Of a stretch of 64,000 nt of DNA, positions 1 to 12,566 are shown one piece after another (position 1 is the first letter of the stretch; every line of letters begins with the position of its first letter). The notes beneath the pieces were generated by a model. The model ran no database searches. It was not told the DNA's origin and was given only the letters and a program-made list of their open reading frames with translations. The stretch comes from Adineta steineri (Eukaryota > Rotifera > Eurotatoria > Adinetida > Adinetidae), in contig CAJNOI010000192.1 of assembly GCA_905250115.1 (NCBI GenBank), positions 1-64,000 of the forward strand, given 5' to 3'. The position numbers were made by a program, and so were the translations under genes.

Positions 1-345
1 AAACAAGAATAGTCATTATACATTCTTTATCATATAAATAAGCATAATCATCTTATATGTAGATATCATTTTAACATAAATATCATAATCATTATAATGA
101 AAGTTGTTAAATTCATTCCACGACCAAACATATATACTCAATTTTGTTTAATACTACTTATATGTATCAATAATGTATGAATATAAATAATCTTGAGATT
201 TGAAATTAATAAATGAAAAAGTAAGTTTAATATAGTTATGTTGAGAATTTTAATTTAATTGAAATTTATCTTAAAATGATGTCTACATATAAGATGATTA
301 TGCTTATTTATATGATAAAGAATGTATAATGACTATTCTTGTTTT
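1..345. mobile_element. Foldback element with long terminal inverted repeats
   Basis: The first ~80 bases and bases ~262-345 are near-perfect reverse complements, with only a few mismatches over the arm. About 180 bp of AT-rich spacer lies between and holds no coding sequence. This is the structure of a non-autonomous DNA transposon or MITE. The left end touches the window edge, so the outer boundary and any target-site duplication cannot be seen. Confidence 0.8.
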
Positions 346-1544
346 CATATCATATATTTTTTCGTGTAAAAGTATCTTGTTTTTGTTTGTAACAGCAGGT
401 TGTGTTAAAAGGTTGATGATGATCGAAAATTTCCATTAAAAAGAAACACAAAGAGTCTTTTCAGTTTCCAGGAAAATTGACGTTTTACATATTTTTGACT
501 TGAAAAGAGCACCCGGAAAAGCTAAAAACTATTTCTTTATAATCAATAGTTCATGCTCTATCAAACGATATGTAAAACACGCAAAGAAAAATTTTATTTT
601 TAAGTGCTGCATATGCCTTTTTGTTCTATATACAATTTTATTATTATTAATGGAAATTTATTTCTAAGTAATAGAAAATATCAAAAGAATATAAATATAT
701 TCATTCAATTTTAGCTTAAAAGGAATAATAAAGAGAAAATACAAATGAAAAACTATGTGTTATGTTCTATAGAAACCGTGAATTATATTTGAAAAAAAAA
801 CAATGTAACTAGAAACCTCATAATCGTTAAACAAACATATTCTGACGTTGTTTTAATCACGTTAAAATTTATTCGTTATTATTACATTTCTTTCTTCAAA
901 AAAATATGTAATTAGTCCGATGCGAAGCAACGCATTTCTATTTTTCCTTCGCAAGTTTTTTTTTATATACTTCTCTCGACGCATAAAAGTCGTCATTGTA
1001 TGTTCCGATCTTTCGTATGAGATTCAATTCGTTTATCAATACAATAGTAGAATTTAATTTAGTTCGATAATATTTTTATTTTAAAGAAAAAAAAAAGAAA
1101 ATGTTCTGTTACGTTTGTAAAAGAAATTCTTTTTTTTCATTAGAACAAAGAAAATAAAAGTTACTTTTATCGTTCTCTTGTTATACTACATCATACGTAG
1201 AGACATATTCATCATCGTGTGCATATAAAAGAAAAACTACCTTTTCTTTCTTACATGGATAATTTTCTTAAAAAATAAAATGATAAAAAGCAATTCTACG
1301 AATGGGTTTGTCATTGACAATTTTACATATGGTAAGAACAATAAAAGAAAATGTATTTCAACGCACTAGAACGATGTTTTAATAACGTTGATGGAAGAGA
1401 AAAACTCACTTTTTTTCTTCTTCTAAATGCAATCAAAGGAAACAAAAGACAATATATTTAAAATACAAAAATGGCATTTTCTTTACTAGAAGTTACCGTT
1501 GAAATGCAACGTTTTTTTTATATATTTCTTTTTATCTTATAGGA
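346..1544. other. Intergenic, no gene seen
   Basis: AT-rich sequence without a convincing coding exon or RNA gene. A polypyrimidine tract ending in AG at 1541-1542 just before the downstream start codon leaves room for a 5' UTR intron of the next gene. Confidence 0.5.
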
Positions 1545-3980
1545 ATGCGTGTTCGTTATATAATGGAATGGTGTAAAAGCCATAAAATAACAGTTCTAAT
1601 TTTGATTATATTGAGTTGTCTTACGATTAGACAATATAAGAAACGTCTAACTTTATTCGATGGAAATTTCAATCAACAATTTATTAGTAACAACAATAGT
1701 AAGTTATATTTAACTGAAAAATGATTTTTTATATTTTTCTAATAAAAAAAAATCAGTGACTTCATATATCCAATGAAACTCTAAAAATATTTTTTTTCCT
1801 GAACCCGTATATTTAATTGTTCTTTATCAATATATTTTAAATGAATGATGAGTAATGTTAATTTCGATAAATAATAAGAACAATTCTTTTTTCCCTAAAT
1901 TATTCCCTCTTATCGTAAATTTTAAGAAAAAAAGGCGAGTGGGTATTTTTTGAATAACTTTAAAATAGTTGCAGTTTTTCACTGTTAGAAAGAAAAATAA
2001 AGACAGTTATAAAACGTTTCTAGAAATATACTACGTCTCTTATCAACAACAACAAATAGATTTTCATGAGTGTTCTAGAACTATCCGATAAAAACTTTAT
2101 TTCTGTCTACAATTATTAAAGAAATATTTTCATCTCTTCTCTCTCATAGTGAAAATCACAACACTCTATATGTATCTGTGTCAGGCGGAATTAAGATTTA
2201 GGTACAATTAAACTAAATTTTTACAAAATTGTAGAATTCGCAAGTTGTATTGAATATATATAGTTTAGGAAGATGTAGAGTGCGGTAGATGTATAGAACA
2301 AAATAGAACGAAAACTATTTTAAAGGAGATCATAAAGGTTTTTTCATGAATGAGATGGATAGAATTAAATAAGTTTCTCTTAATCAATTGTTACTAACTT
2401 TCCCGATCAAAAAAAAATTCAAATTTTGCCTGGGTCATATCGATTTCAAAATCATTCAAAAAATACTCATCCGACTTTGTTATATTTTTTGCATCGGCCA
2501 GTAATTCGTAATGGTATGAGTATTAACGCATCGTTATGCAATAGAATATGTATTCTTCATCGAAATAAGAACATCTTGAGTTTCTACTGTGTCTCGATGG
2601 GTTTTCCGAATTTTGCCAACATACTTCCCTAGATAACGTAATCTTTAGAATGTTTTTTCTTATTACATAAGTATTTTGTAAAGTTAAAAGCTAAATTAAT
2701 CGTTTGATACATATATTTATTTTCACATACTAGTTCACAGTTAGTTAATCCAAACAAAAATAATAATAAATAATATTAAAATTCTATAATTCATAACGCT
2801 ACCAGTGGCGGATTTAGGGGTGGGCGATCGCCCCCCTCTTCAGAAATTTTATTTTGATTTTTTACAGCAAAAATAAACGAAAAAATAGATTCACACCACT
2901 TCGATTGAACTCAAAAATTGTTTTTAGCCGAAATCGCCCCTCCCTTCCAAAATCCTAGATCCGTCACTGAGCGCTATAATATAGGAAATTCACCAGGATT
3001 ATTATTTGATTCCATATGTATTTCGATAATAAATAAAATTTCTTTTTTTCATAGATAATCCAAAAAATTTAAATGAAATTTTATTAATATATGTTTATGC
3101 AAATGCTCATTCTCATGCGTATGAAAATTTAAAATATTTTATAAATCAAGCTGTTCGTGAAAATGATAATGTTGATTATTATTTTATTTTACAACAAGTT
3201 GATAATAAACCAATAAACATAAGTTCAATGCCATTATTACCAAAAAAAACCGCTTATTATATTCAACATGAAAATAAATGCTTTGATTATGGTACAATTG
3301 GATGGTTTATTAATAATTATGCTATTGGAAATCCTTGGAAAAAGGAAACATCATCAACAAATTCAAATATAAAAGTAAATTTAAAACAATATAAATATTT
3401 TATATTTATGAATTCATCAATACGTGGTCCGTTTTTTCCACCATATTTTATTCAATTAGTTTTAGAAGCAAATCTTAATTATTATTGGTATTCAGTTTTT
3501 CTAAGACGTATTAACAAAAAAGTTAAATTAGTTGGTTGTACAATTAGTTGTGAAACAGTTCCACATGTTCAATCATATTTTCTGGCAACTGATTTTACTG
3601 GTTTATCATTAATATTAAAACCTGGAAATTCAGGTGGAACTAGTCCTGAAGGAATATTAGCATGTTATCCAACAAAAGATCATGCTACAATAAATAGTGA
3701 ATTGCCCATATCAAGTAGAATTCTCGAAGCAGGTTATATGATTGATTGTTTATTAACAAAATATCAAACAATTGATTTTACTAAACCACATAATCGATTT
3801 TGTAATGCAAATAAAAATCCATATAATGATAAAGGTCTGGAAAATACATCATTAGAACCATATGAAGTTGTTTTTGTTAAATCAAATGATTTAGTTTTTT
3901 TAAAAGATGCAAGAGATAAAGGAAAATTATATCAAAAATGGATGGAAGATGTTAAAAATTATAACAGATCATCATTTTAG
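1545..3980 (+). CDS. Type II membrane protein, glycosyltransferase-like, function unknown
   Basis: Two exons, 1545-1698 and 3055-3980, joined by a GT-AG intron of about 1.36 kb; the frame closes to ~359 residues. A short cytoplasmic N-terminus is followed by one hydrophobic anchor (about residues 15-30, TVLILIILSCLTI), then a luminal domain. Recognisable stretches are YANAHSHAYENLKYF, YFIFMNSSIRGPF, KLVGCTISCE and YEVVFVK. I recall this pattern from a conserved family present in many copies in bdelloids and also in fungi and bacteria, resembling Golgi glycosyltransferases in topology; no catalytic activity is established to my knowledge. The membrane anchor sits in exon 1, so the large intron separates anchor from domain. 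The intron carries a hAT-type MITE. Confident as a gene, weak on function. Confidence 0.85.
2803..2969. mobile_element. hAT-type MITE in an intron
   Basis: A 167-bp element begins CAGTGGCGGATTTAGG and ends CCTAGATCCGTCACTG, so the termini are inverted repeats with few mismatches. The flanking octamers AACGCTAC and AGCGCTAT match at 6 of 8 positions, consistent with an aged 8-bp target-site duplication as made by hAT transposases. It has no coding capacity and lies wholly inside the long intron of the surrounding membrane-protein gene. Confidence 0.8.
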
Positions 3981-5065
3981 TTATTATTTATACATTCAGC
4001 TTTTTAACTTATGTTTATCATTGTTTCTTCTTTAGTTTTATTTTAATAAATTTATTATCATTTTATTGGTGAATAGAATGACTGAATAAATTGTTTGCTT
4101 TCTTGCTTGTATGTCCACATTTCACTGATTAGTCCAAGACTTACTTAAAGATATAAGAGAAACTTTTTATAAGGGTTGAGCGAAGGGTAATCGTGGTCGA
4201 AAAACTCGAATCTGGTGTCAGTTTTTGAAATTGTGTGAGTAGATAGTTTACTGGTAGTGAAGACACATTGTTTATACGAGAAAGAGCTGAGCGAGTCTCT
4301 AGACGAGCGTTACTTGTATGTGTAATGGATGAGCCGAAAGTTTTCGGACATGTGTTTGTTCATCGACTCGAAAGTATTCTAGATGAATAAAAAACGGTAT
4401 TAATTTATATATATTTTCGTATTAGAGTAGTGAACAGTATTTTATCCGGGTTTATTTTGTCGAGTGGGCGAATCGAAATTTCAAATGGGCGCCGCCCACT
4501 TGCTAGATAAAATACTGGTAGTGAAAGAATTTGTGGGCATGTCAAAAAAATGGGGTTAGTTGACTACCAAATACTCATTTACTCCTTCTGTAAATCCCTA
4601 TGTGTAGGTGCTGATTAATAATGCTATACGAAATGTGATATCAAACTCTAGTATAATTTTTATACTAGTGAAATTATACGTGCTCTATATAAGGTTGATT
4701 TTTTAAAAATGAGGATAATATAAAAATAAAAGAAATTGAATAGGACATTTTTGTAAGACGAAAATCACTCTACAATATGATGTATGAATCATTATTTTAA
4801 CATCGAGTATTGAATCCCAAGAGTGAAAATATAAAAAAAATTTCCGTTCAAACTAATTTTTAAGCTTCGTCTCTTACTACTCACAAACAAAAATTTGTGA
4901 ACATATATTCATAAAGAGTATAAAATACCAATTCTTACTCGTCGTGTTGTATTTAACTTCCAAATGAACAAATAATCATTTAGAATATAAATAAATAAAT
5001 TGATCGAACTTTATATTTAAATCTAATCATGATTTTATTAATGAAAAAATAAACAAAATTTAACT
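3981..5065. other. Intergenic between convergent genes
   Basis: Space between the 3' ends of the type II membrane protein gene (+) and the phosphatase gene (-). It holds a very short MITE at 4435-4517; otherwise no exon or RNA gene is visible. AATAAA-like signals shortly after 3980 may serve polyadenylation. Confidence 0.5.
4435..4517. mobile_element. 83-bp hAT-type micro-MITE with exact 8-bp TSD
   Basis: The element starts CAGTATTTTATC and ends GATAAAATACTG, a 12-bp perfect terminal inverted repeat, with an inner inverted pair GTGGGCG / CGCCCAC. It is flanked on both sides by the identical octamer GTAGTGAA (4427-4434 and 4518-4525). A perfect 8-bp duplication with CAG...CTG ends is diagnostic of hAT-superfamily insertion and implies a fairly recent event. 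Confidence 0.9.
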
Positions 5066-5778
5066 TCAAAAATCAGTTGTATCTTTAATAGGTTTTATTG
5101 GATTTTGTTTATCATCAAGTTGAGATTTATTTTTTAATTCTTTCTCATATCGAATTAATTGTATGAGAAAATTATAATTAGGAGCAGCAATAGGTCTTCG
5201 ATCAAGTAAATATTCATACGCTTTTTCTAAACTATCATTATGATATCTAAAAATAAATAAATTTCTTTTATTTAAATATTTTTTTTAAATAAAAACCTGA
5301 TTAAATATGCGAGAACAATTGAAGACGATCGAGATATTCCTGCTTGACAATGAACTAATACTTTTTCATTTTTCATTTTACATTCTTCTAAAAATTGATT
5401 TGTTTGATCAAAATATTTTCTAATATCACTTGATAAACTATCTTCTAAATCTTTAATCCATAAAACATGAAAAACTTGTTTTATTTGGTCATCTAATGAA
5501 CAATCACATACATTAATAATATGTTGAATATGAAGATCTAATAATAAATCCATATCAATAGCATGACCTAAATCACCATGATAAAGAAAATTATCAATAA
5601 CAATTGAAGGTTGACTACGATTTCCATCGAATGAATTTATTTTGTTCTTTTGAATTTTTATTAGTTTTTCTAAATAATTTAATTCTTCATTTGTTGTTTG
5701 AAGTGTATTTATAAGAATATCTTTTAGATTTTTATCAAGAAAATTATCTTCTTCTTCGTCGATATTATTATTAATCAT
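5066..5778 (-). CDS. Dual-specificity protein phosphatase
   Basis: Two exons on the minus strand, 5778-5297 and 5246-5066, split by a 50-nt GT-AG intron; 220 residues. Removes phosphate from phospho-Tyr and phospho-Ser/Thr of protein substrates, probably in cytoplasm or nucleus. The signature HCQAGISRSSS at residues 143-153 gives the catalytic Cys144 and the phosphate-binding Arg150; Asp110 in WIKDLEDS is the likely general acid. After the intron, SLEKAYEYLLDRRPIAAPN matches the usual C-terminal helix of the domain. The first ~50 residues are acidic and then helical, possibly a short coiled coil. There is no rhodanese or kinase-binding domain, so it is an atypical DUSP rather than a classical MAP kinase phosphatase. 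Catalytic residues are intact. Substrate unknown. Confidence 0.92.
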
Positions 5779-7092
5779 ATTAATTATCTAGAAGATTTTT
5801 ATTTTACAAAATAAATTATAGAATTCAATAGAAAAAGATTTAAATTTTTTTCTTCCTTTGTCAAAAATATACATTGGTTGATTTTTTTAACCAATTCAAA
5901 ATAAGAAAAGATTTCGCTAGATTATGTTTTATTTCAATATCAAATTCTTTTTACCAAAAAATGAATATATAGAACATTTATGGGTGAGTGCCTGTGCAAG
6001 TAAAATACGCTTTTCACTGTTGAAAAGAACCGATGAGGGCTCATAGAAATTTATGTGAAACCATTTTTCTGAGGGTCCTCGAATACCCCCCTATAATCAA
6101 TAAATCCATATGATATACTCTTTTTCTAAAAGCTTCATATAATAGTCTTAGAAAAAGAATTAGAGAAATCTTTCCAACAGAGAAAAGCGCAGCTTTCCAT
6201 CGTGTTCCTATTAAAAGTTGTTAAAAAAAATACTTACCCGCCTATTATTTCGAAATGATTAAAATGCTTATGTTAGAAAAAACCTGTTGTTTTTCTTCCT
6301 TAGTATGACCCATGATTGTTGACAAAGGACAAATACTTTATCTCACGTTGTCTGATATATACAAAGCACATCAATACAAAAACACTATTCTTATTCATAC
6401 ATTCATCTCAAGCAAAATAATAAATTCCGTGAGAATTTTATTATAAGATATTAATTTTTTAACAAAAATATTGGTATAATGACTCATGCTAAACATGTAA
6501 CAAGGGATGTCTCTTAGAAAAGAAAAATAAAAGGTTTCGAATATTAAAAAAAAAACCTTTCTTTTTCTGAGATAAACTTAAAAAGTATAATATTTTCAAT
6601 GAATGTATTAGCATAATAAGTTCATCTAAAAGATTTAAAAATTTAATTTTTTTTGTACTTTATAGAAATAAGAAACTATGGAAAGAATAACGAATAGATC
6701 ATCAACAGTAAAAGCAAATTGAAATTGTGATCCATCTTGAGGGTGTGGGTGATGAATGAAAAGAAAACCCACACCCACATCCATGTTTGTAGCCATTTTC
6801 ATTCTCATACCATGACCCTAACAGTCCGACAATGTTAGAGCCAAGCTGACTCTTCATCTTTGTTCGTGTTGTTTTTTCTATTTTCATCATCTCAGTCACA
6901 ATACGCAAATGGTAGAAAATCGACTTGACTCTTATAACATTTATTTATTGATTAAAAATAAAGAGATAAAACAAAAAGCAATATTGATAAAAAATCAAGT
7001 GATGGGACAAAAAGCGATATTGATTACATATGAAATGATGAGACAATAAGCAATACAATACGATTCTGTTTTGAAAAGTCATGATTTAATGT
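5779..7092. other. Intergenic, one foldback
   Basis: Region upstream of the phosphatase gene and downstream of the three-module membrane protein gene, both minus strand. Apart from the TGTGGG foldback at 6734-6782 nothing coding or structural is recognised. Confidence 0.5.
6734..6782. repeat. TGTGGG foldback repeat
   Basis: Arm ATCTTGAGGGTGTGGGTG is followed by an A-rich loop and the inverted arm CCCACACCCACATCC. It is the cleanest left-arm copy of a family dispersed through the window and lies 3' of the minus-strand gene ending at 7093. Confidence 0.85.
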
Positions 7093-10000
7093 TCATTCAA
7101 TATAGATGGTTGGCTGAAAGGGAACTACTTGTGTTGATGCTGGATGAGGAGTTATTTGCATCCATCCCATAATCTTTCGATGCATACGCCATCCACGCCA
7201 GACAATAAAACGAAGAATCACTGTCAATCCACCATACAGTCCAAGTACAGTTGTGATTATGTAGAGTATTGTGTTATGATCAATGTATTGGTATGAACAC
7301 GAATGCGGAGCACACGAAGCAAAGTAGCTGGAATAATTACTTTTAATTCCCCAATCTTCCACGAATAAACTATCAGCGAGACTGCCTATGGATGTATTTG
7401 AAGGATAAATACTAGATGTTGAAGCATTGAGCAGTTTGGGAATCCAAATAGTGGTATTTCGTGTCGATGCAATGCTTGTCAAATTAAGAATACAGTTTGA
7501 ATTAAAGAAACATTCTAGAGTAGACAGACGAATACCATCAACTGGTAAACAACTAGCTACCACACCAGGTAATACTATTTTATTGTAATTGACATCAATA
7601 TACAGTGGTCGTGAGAAGCTATCTAATGATGTAATACATGAATAATTATTTCCAAATGAATTACGTGGCACAGTGGCAATGACGTAATTATACGCCGCAG
7701 TCGTAAAAGCTAACTGCCAATCTGTTGCAGGTACAACCAGTAGCTGATTTGCACGAAATGTCTCATAAATAAACAACTGAGTACGGCGAAATTTGTCTGG
7801 TGTTTGAGCAATAAATGCGTTTGTAAGTGAATCTATTTGAGCTTGAAATGAGCTGAATGATATTGCTTCTACAGTAATTAATTTATTGTTGAGAAATGCA
7901 CTTGTGTCATTGTCGATAGACTGTTGTGCTAATGTACATAATGATGCAAGAACACGAAACTGAATGCTAAGAAGTTGAAGATCTCGAAAATTGCTCACAG
8001 AATCCGTTCCCCAGAGAAAACCCCACCATTGTTCAGCAACAAAATCGCTAGAACATACTTGATGTAAACGAGATGAAATCGAGAGAAATACATTTTGTTG
8101 AGTAGAGGTTTGTGAACATAAACATGAGAGACCTAACTTTTGTTGATCTTGCAGGAACGAAAATGTTGTTTGAGATGGTGAGAGAACTGTGATGGTGCGT
8201 GTTTGTAGACTAAAACTTGTGAAGAAAATGATGATACCGAAAGCCAGAGACAACAAAATGATGTAGAGTCGACTAGGTTTTTTCGTGTCGATATCATGGT
8301 CCGCTCGTATATTATCTTTGAAAACATCTATGTTCAACAGAGTATTCCGTATATGGGTCAATAGTAAGCACTGCTGATTGTTGCGCTCGATTACTTCTGG
8401 ATCTAAAATGGTCAATAAATTTGATTATTCACCTAAACAATATTGTTTTCTAGAATACAATGGCTTTACTTATCGAAGAAGGTAATACTCGCACGAATTT
8501 CCTTTTTTCAACCTGTATAATTATTTGAGATTCTTGCTGCATGCAAATATGAAAGCTTAGGCTAGATGATTAATGTGTTGTACTATCTTCTTGTCCAACT
8601 GAAACGCTGATTATATATCGCATTGTTTCTAAGAACTACAATCATGAAGTGATTGCATCAAGATTATAGAAGTGCTGTCAAACTAAAGTAGCTTTTTCCT
8701 AGGCTGGTACTTGAGCAGTATTTTTGTTAATACTTTCAAGGAAACTGAAGTCAAAGAAGACTCATCCTAGCCATTCAGAATCAGAGATATTCTAGTTGTA
8801 TGAATATACTATATTTACTCAGGGATGGCGTTAGCCGGCTAAGAGTTGAGCGCTGTCAGTTCTTGTATGACCTAGAGTCGATAACATAGTCGTTATTCAT
8901 TCTTCTATCTGTTCTACATGCATATTTCTGGTAAACATGAATAGAAAATTCTCTATCAATTTATAGCTACTCTCGAATTCATAATTTTTTCAAGAACAAA
9001 TGGGTTGAAAGAGAACAAAATCAACAGGCACTGGTTTCCAAGAAGGATTTCTTAACTAGAAAAACATATTAACTTTTTCTGGACATCTAGTAGTAGTCAA
9101 GTGAGTTACTAAGGTTAACCATTGATTAGGTTAAAATCCAAAACAACTAATCAATTTTGATTACTACACTATACAATAAAAAAGCCTAGTTCATATCTTA
9201 TTATTCGGGGAGAATGTCGACTCCCATGACAGCCCTATATTTTCTGTCATCTACTATTTCACAACGGAAGACCTTCTGCCGTAAAATCGAAGAAATACTT
9301 GTATCTTTTCAGCAATTGCAGAGATGGCTCATTTTCATGAAAATAGATTTGTATTCGCTACACTCATATGAATTAATATTAAGAATGTGCAATAATCGAA
9401 GTTGGAAACTGCCTGTATTTCTATAAACTGTAAAATGGCGATAATTGTGCTTATCCAAAGAGTGAGAGTCTAGAAAAAACATTTGTTTCACTTCTGATAC
9501 AAAGAGATACAGAGTGAAGTATATAGATAATAGATATATGAACTTACCGATTCTATTGACGCCCTTACAACGTTGAAAAATACCCACAATCAGTTTTACA
9601 CAAGGTGGCAGAATCAGCTTTAGTGCAACACTAAGTCCACCCAACAAACCAATGAGAACTGTAATGGCAGCAATAAGAGCATATCGTTGATCGTATGTGT
9701 ATGTGCAACTATCAGGGTTACAGGTTGTATAGTAGGTGCTGTAATCACTGGATGATGTCCAGTTTTCAATAAACATGTTCAATACCAGTGGTTCAAATGT
9801 AGAATTAGGCAAAAATTGACTGGGTAAATCTGGGTCGAGTGCTGTGGTATTGGCTGCGCGAGGATCGATCAGCTTAATCCTTCCATTGAGGTCAAATAAA
9901 TACCAATTAAGCAAAAATTGAATACATGATTGGTTGTAGAGACAGGTAAGTGTTGAGAGTAGTAATGAGTCAATGGATGTACAACCCACAAACATACCTG

Positions 10001-12395
10001 AAACAGTGATGTTTGGTTTTGAGTTGAGACTATGGCATGAGCTTGCACTGCAATAAAACCCTAGCGGTCGAGTACATTTGCTGGATATGGCACATGAGCA
10101 GACAGGTCCCGAAGGATATATGCTTGTCAGACGCAATCGAATAGTGTAAACATTGGACCCGGCGGTTGACCCGATGACTGGAACAGCTGCAGGATTCGAT
10201 GGGTTGTAGAATTGATTATTTCTAATTCCCGTGTTTACTTGAGAGAACAGAATCAGAAAAGAAGCTTGTGTTTCTTGTTGAAATTGCTGTGCCAGTTCGG
10301 TGGTCTTCTCTTCGAATAATGCATGTGACATCGGATATACATTTACTAGTTTTGTGGCGCCAAAAACAGTTGCGGCATTGACAACAGTTGTATTGGCTGT
10401 TTCACACAATGTTTGCATTAATAAAAATAGACTAGTACCGGCAGCCCCACGAAAATCACCACTACCAAAAGTGATAATGGCCGAATTGTTTGTTGTATTC
10501 ACTGATGGCGAATGTTTAAAATAGAGTAACCAGCGATCATCTCGGACAAAGTCACTTGAGCAGAGCTGGTGAAATTGAGGCGTAACAGTCATTATTTCAT
10601 CATAGGTCACAGAGAGACCAGTGCAAGGACATACGAGTGTCGATGAATATCGAGAAGACAGTTTTTCGAAGGTATCCAAAGATGGCTGTTGTATGGTAAC
10701 ACTTATCGTGGTCACACTCAATATCGAATAACTGAAGAGAATGAATGCACCCATAAGTGTGAGAAAAATATATAAACGCGTTGTTTGAATACCCAGATTC
10801 ACGGTAGAAAATGAAGTTTCAAACATGTTAAATGTGCTGATTAGTTGACGAATTCGGTGAACGAGGTTCAGAAGGCGTTCTCCGATGCTTGGCACTAAAA
10901 CAATTCAAACAATTATCATTTAATGCCATTTATAAAAAAAAAGTCAATATCTGAACAAACAACAGTTCATCTTTCAAACAATTCAACACTCTCTATTTCT
11001 TGTTTAGAAATAGAGTAAATCAAATAAATTCTCACTATCATTCCGTGAAAAAGAAACAAATTAGGAAAAGTAAAAAAGTTGCCTACCTGCAGGATCATTT
11101 TCTATTGTAGCAATTGCTTCACCTTGGCATTTAAGTAGTAAACGACGAAAGAATTGTACGAGAAGAGGAACAAGTATACCGAGTATTGTTGTGAGACCTC
11201 CGATGAGACTAAACAACATCGTCATTGTATAAAGAAAATTACCACGCTGTGTATAGGTGTAGGAGCATGCTTCCGGATGGCATGCATTATAATAATAGAT
11301 GAAATTACTCGAATTTTGCCATGTTTCCACGAAGAGTTGTTCGAACATAGTATTTACGGTTGTATTGACTTGAAAGCGAGACGAAACAGTCGCATTGAGT
11401 GGGATGATTGCTTGCGAGATACCAATGAGATCGAGACATGAACGATTATAAAAACACTCCAGTGTCGATTGAAGCATTGAATCATGAGGCAGACATCCTA
11501 CCATCATACCAGGCACGATAAACATAGGTGGTGGCGAAGGGTGATACAGGCTTATTTCATTGCTTGCAGGACGAATGGAATAGTTGTACAAACCAGCTTG
11601 AAAAGCACAGCTCGACTTGTGCGTACAACTGCAAGCGGTATTATTTACATTGAGGGCATCACTGGCAGTATAATCTCCAACATAATATTGCCCGTGTTGA
11701 ATGTAGTAATTTGATACTACTGGATTCGCAATGAGGTAACTATTAGTATTCAAAGCTGACATAATTTGACTGTTGAGAATAACCTGGGACACAAGCTGAT
11801 CGATGTATTTTACATTCGCTAATGTTGTAGCTTGCATTTGTTCGACAAGTGCTATAACTTGAGCCTTGAATACTTGAAGTGATAGAGCTTGATTCGTAAT
11901 GATTTGTTGTGTAAGAAATTGACTGAGATCACTACTAATAGTCGATGCCGCTGTTTGACACAACATTGTCAAAATCTGAAACTGAGACATAGCCATTAGA
12001 CGAAAATCTAACGGATGAAGTCCAGACATATTTATGTTGAATAATGTTGAGATGAATTGTTGAGAGATAAATTGACTTGAACACACTTGATGATAAAGTG
12101 GATCGACCAACATAAATTGATCATAGCGAATATTGGTTTGTGAACAAGGACAAACGAGAGTATTCGGATACTCATCGTTCAGATGTTCAAATTGATTGAC
12201 CGAAGGTGATGTAACAGTTACGACGTGTGTTTGCATGCTCAACGTAGCAAACAAGGTGACAATGATAACTGAGATATTCAGAAGAATAATGAATAATCGA
12301 GTTGCTAACAACTGATCATCCAGTATCAAAGAGTTATCGGTTTCGTACAAGTTAAACTTGCCGAGCGATACATAAAGACGCTTCCAAATCATCAT
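7093..12395 (-). CDS. Three-module two-TM/Cys-rich ectodomain protein (no propeller)
   Basis: Three large minus-strand exons, 12395-11087, 10894-9548 and 8402-7093, joined by phase-1 GT-AG introns; lengths sum to 3966 nt, i.e. 1321 residues. Each exon encodes one module of ~440 residues: short cytoplasmic lead, TM1, ectodomain, TM2. Shared marks are CPCSQT with HQVCSS.F after TM1, a GC.P.DS..STLECF.N.SC motif in the second half, C.P..C.Y.Y just before TM2, and a GGL motif in TM2. Many N-x-S/T sequons support an outside ectodomain. All modules would have both ends inside, so tandem fusion keeps topology. A splice-acceptor-like AG at 12411-12410 in the same phase leaves open a further 5' exon; I chose the first in-frame ATG after it. 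Three separate genes is the alternative, but matching phases argue for one. Function unknown. Confidence 0.75.
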
Positions 12396-12566
12396 TACAA
12401 AACTCAATACTGCAATTATTTTTTAAAAACTCATTCTCTTTAAATATGCCTGTACAACAATGCTGACTTCGAACACTACGATTCAGAACAGCTGTAAGGC
12501 CTGCTTTCATTCATTGTGAGAGAAATCATACTATAAGAGAGAGATACATTCAAAACTCAAGCAAAT

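Noticed and set aside
2426-2632. Open frame of 68 codons in the first intron
   Set aside because: It lies inside a GT-AG intron whose flanking exons join cleanly; composition is AT-driven and no domain is seen.
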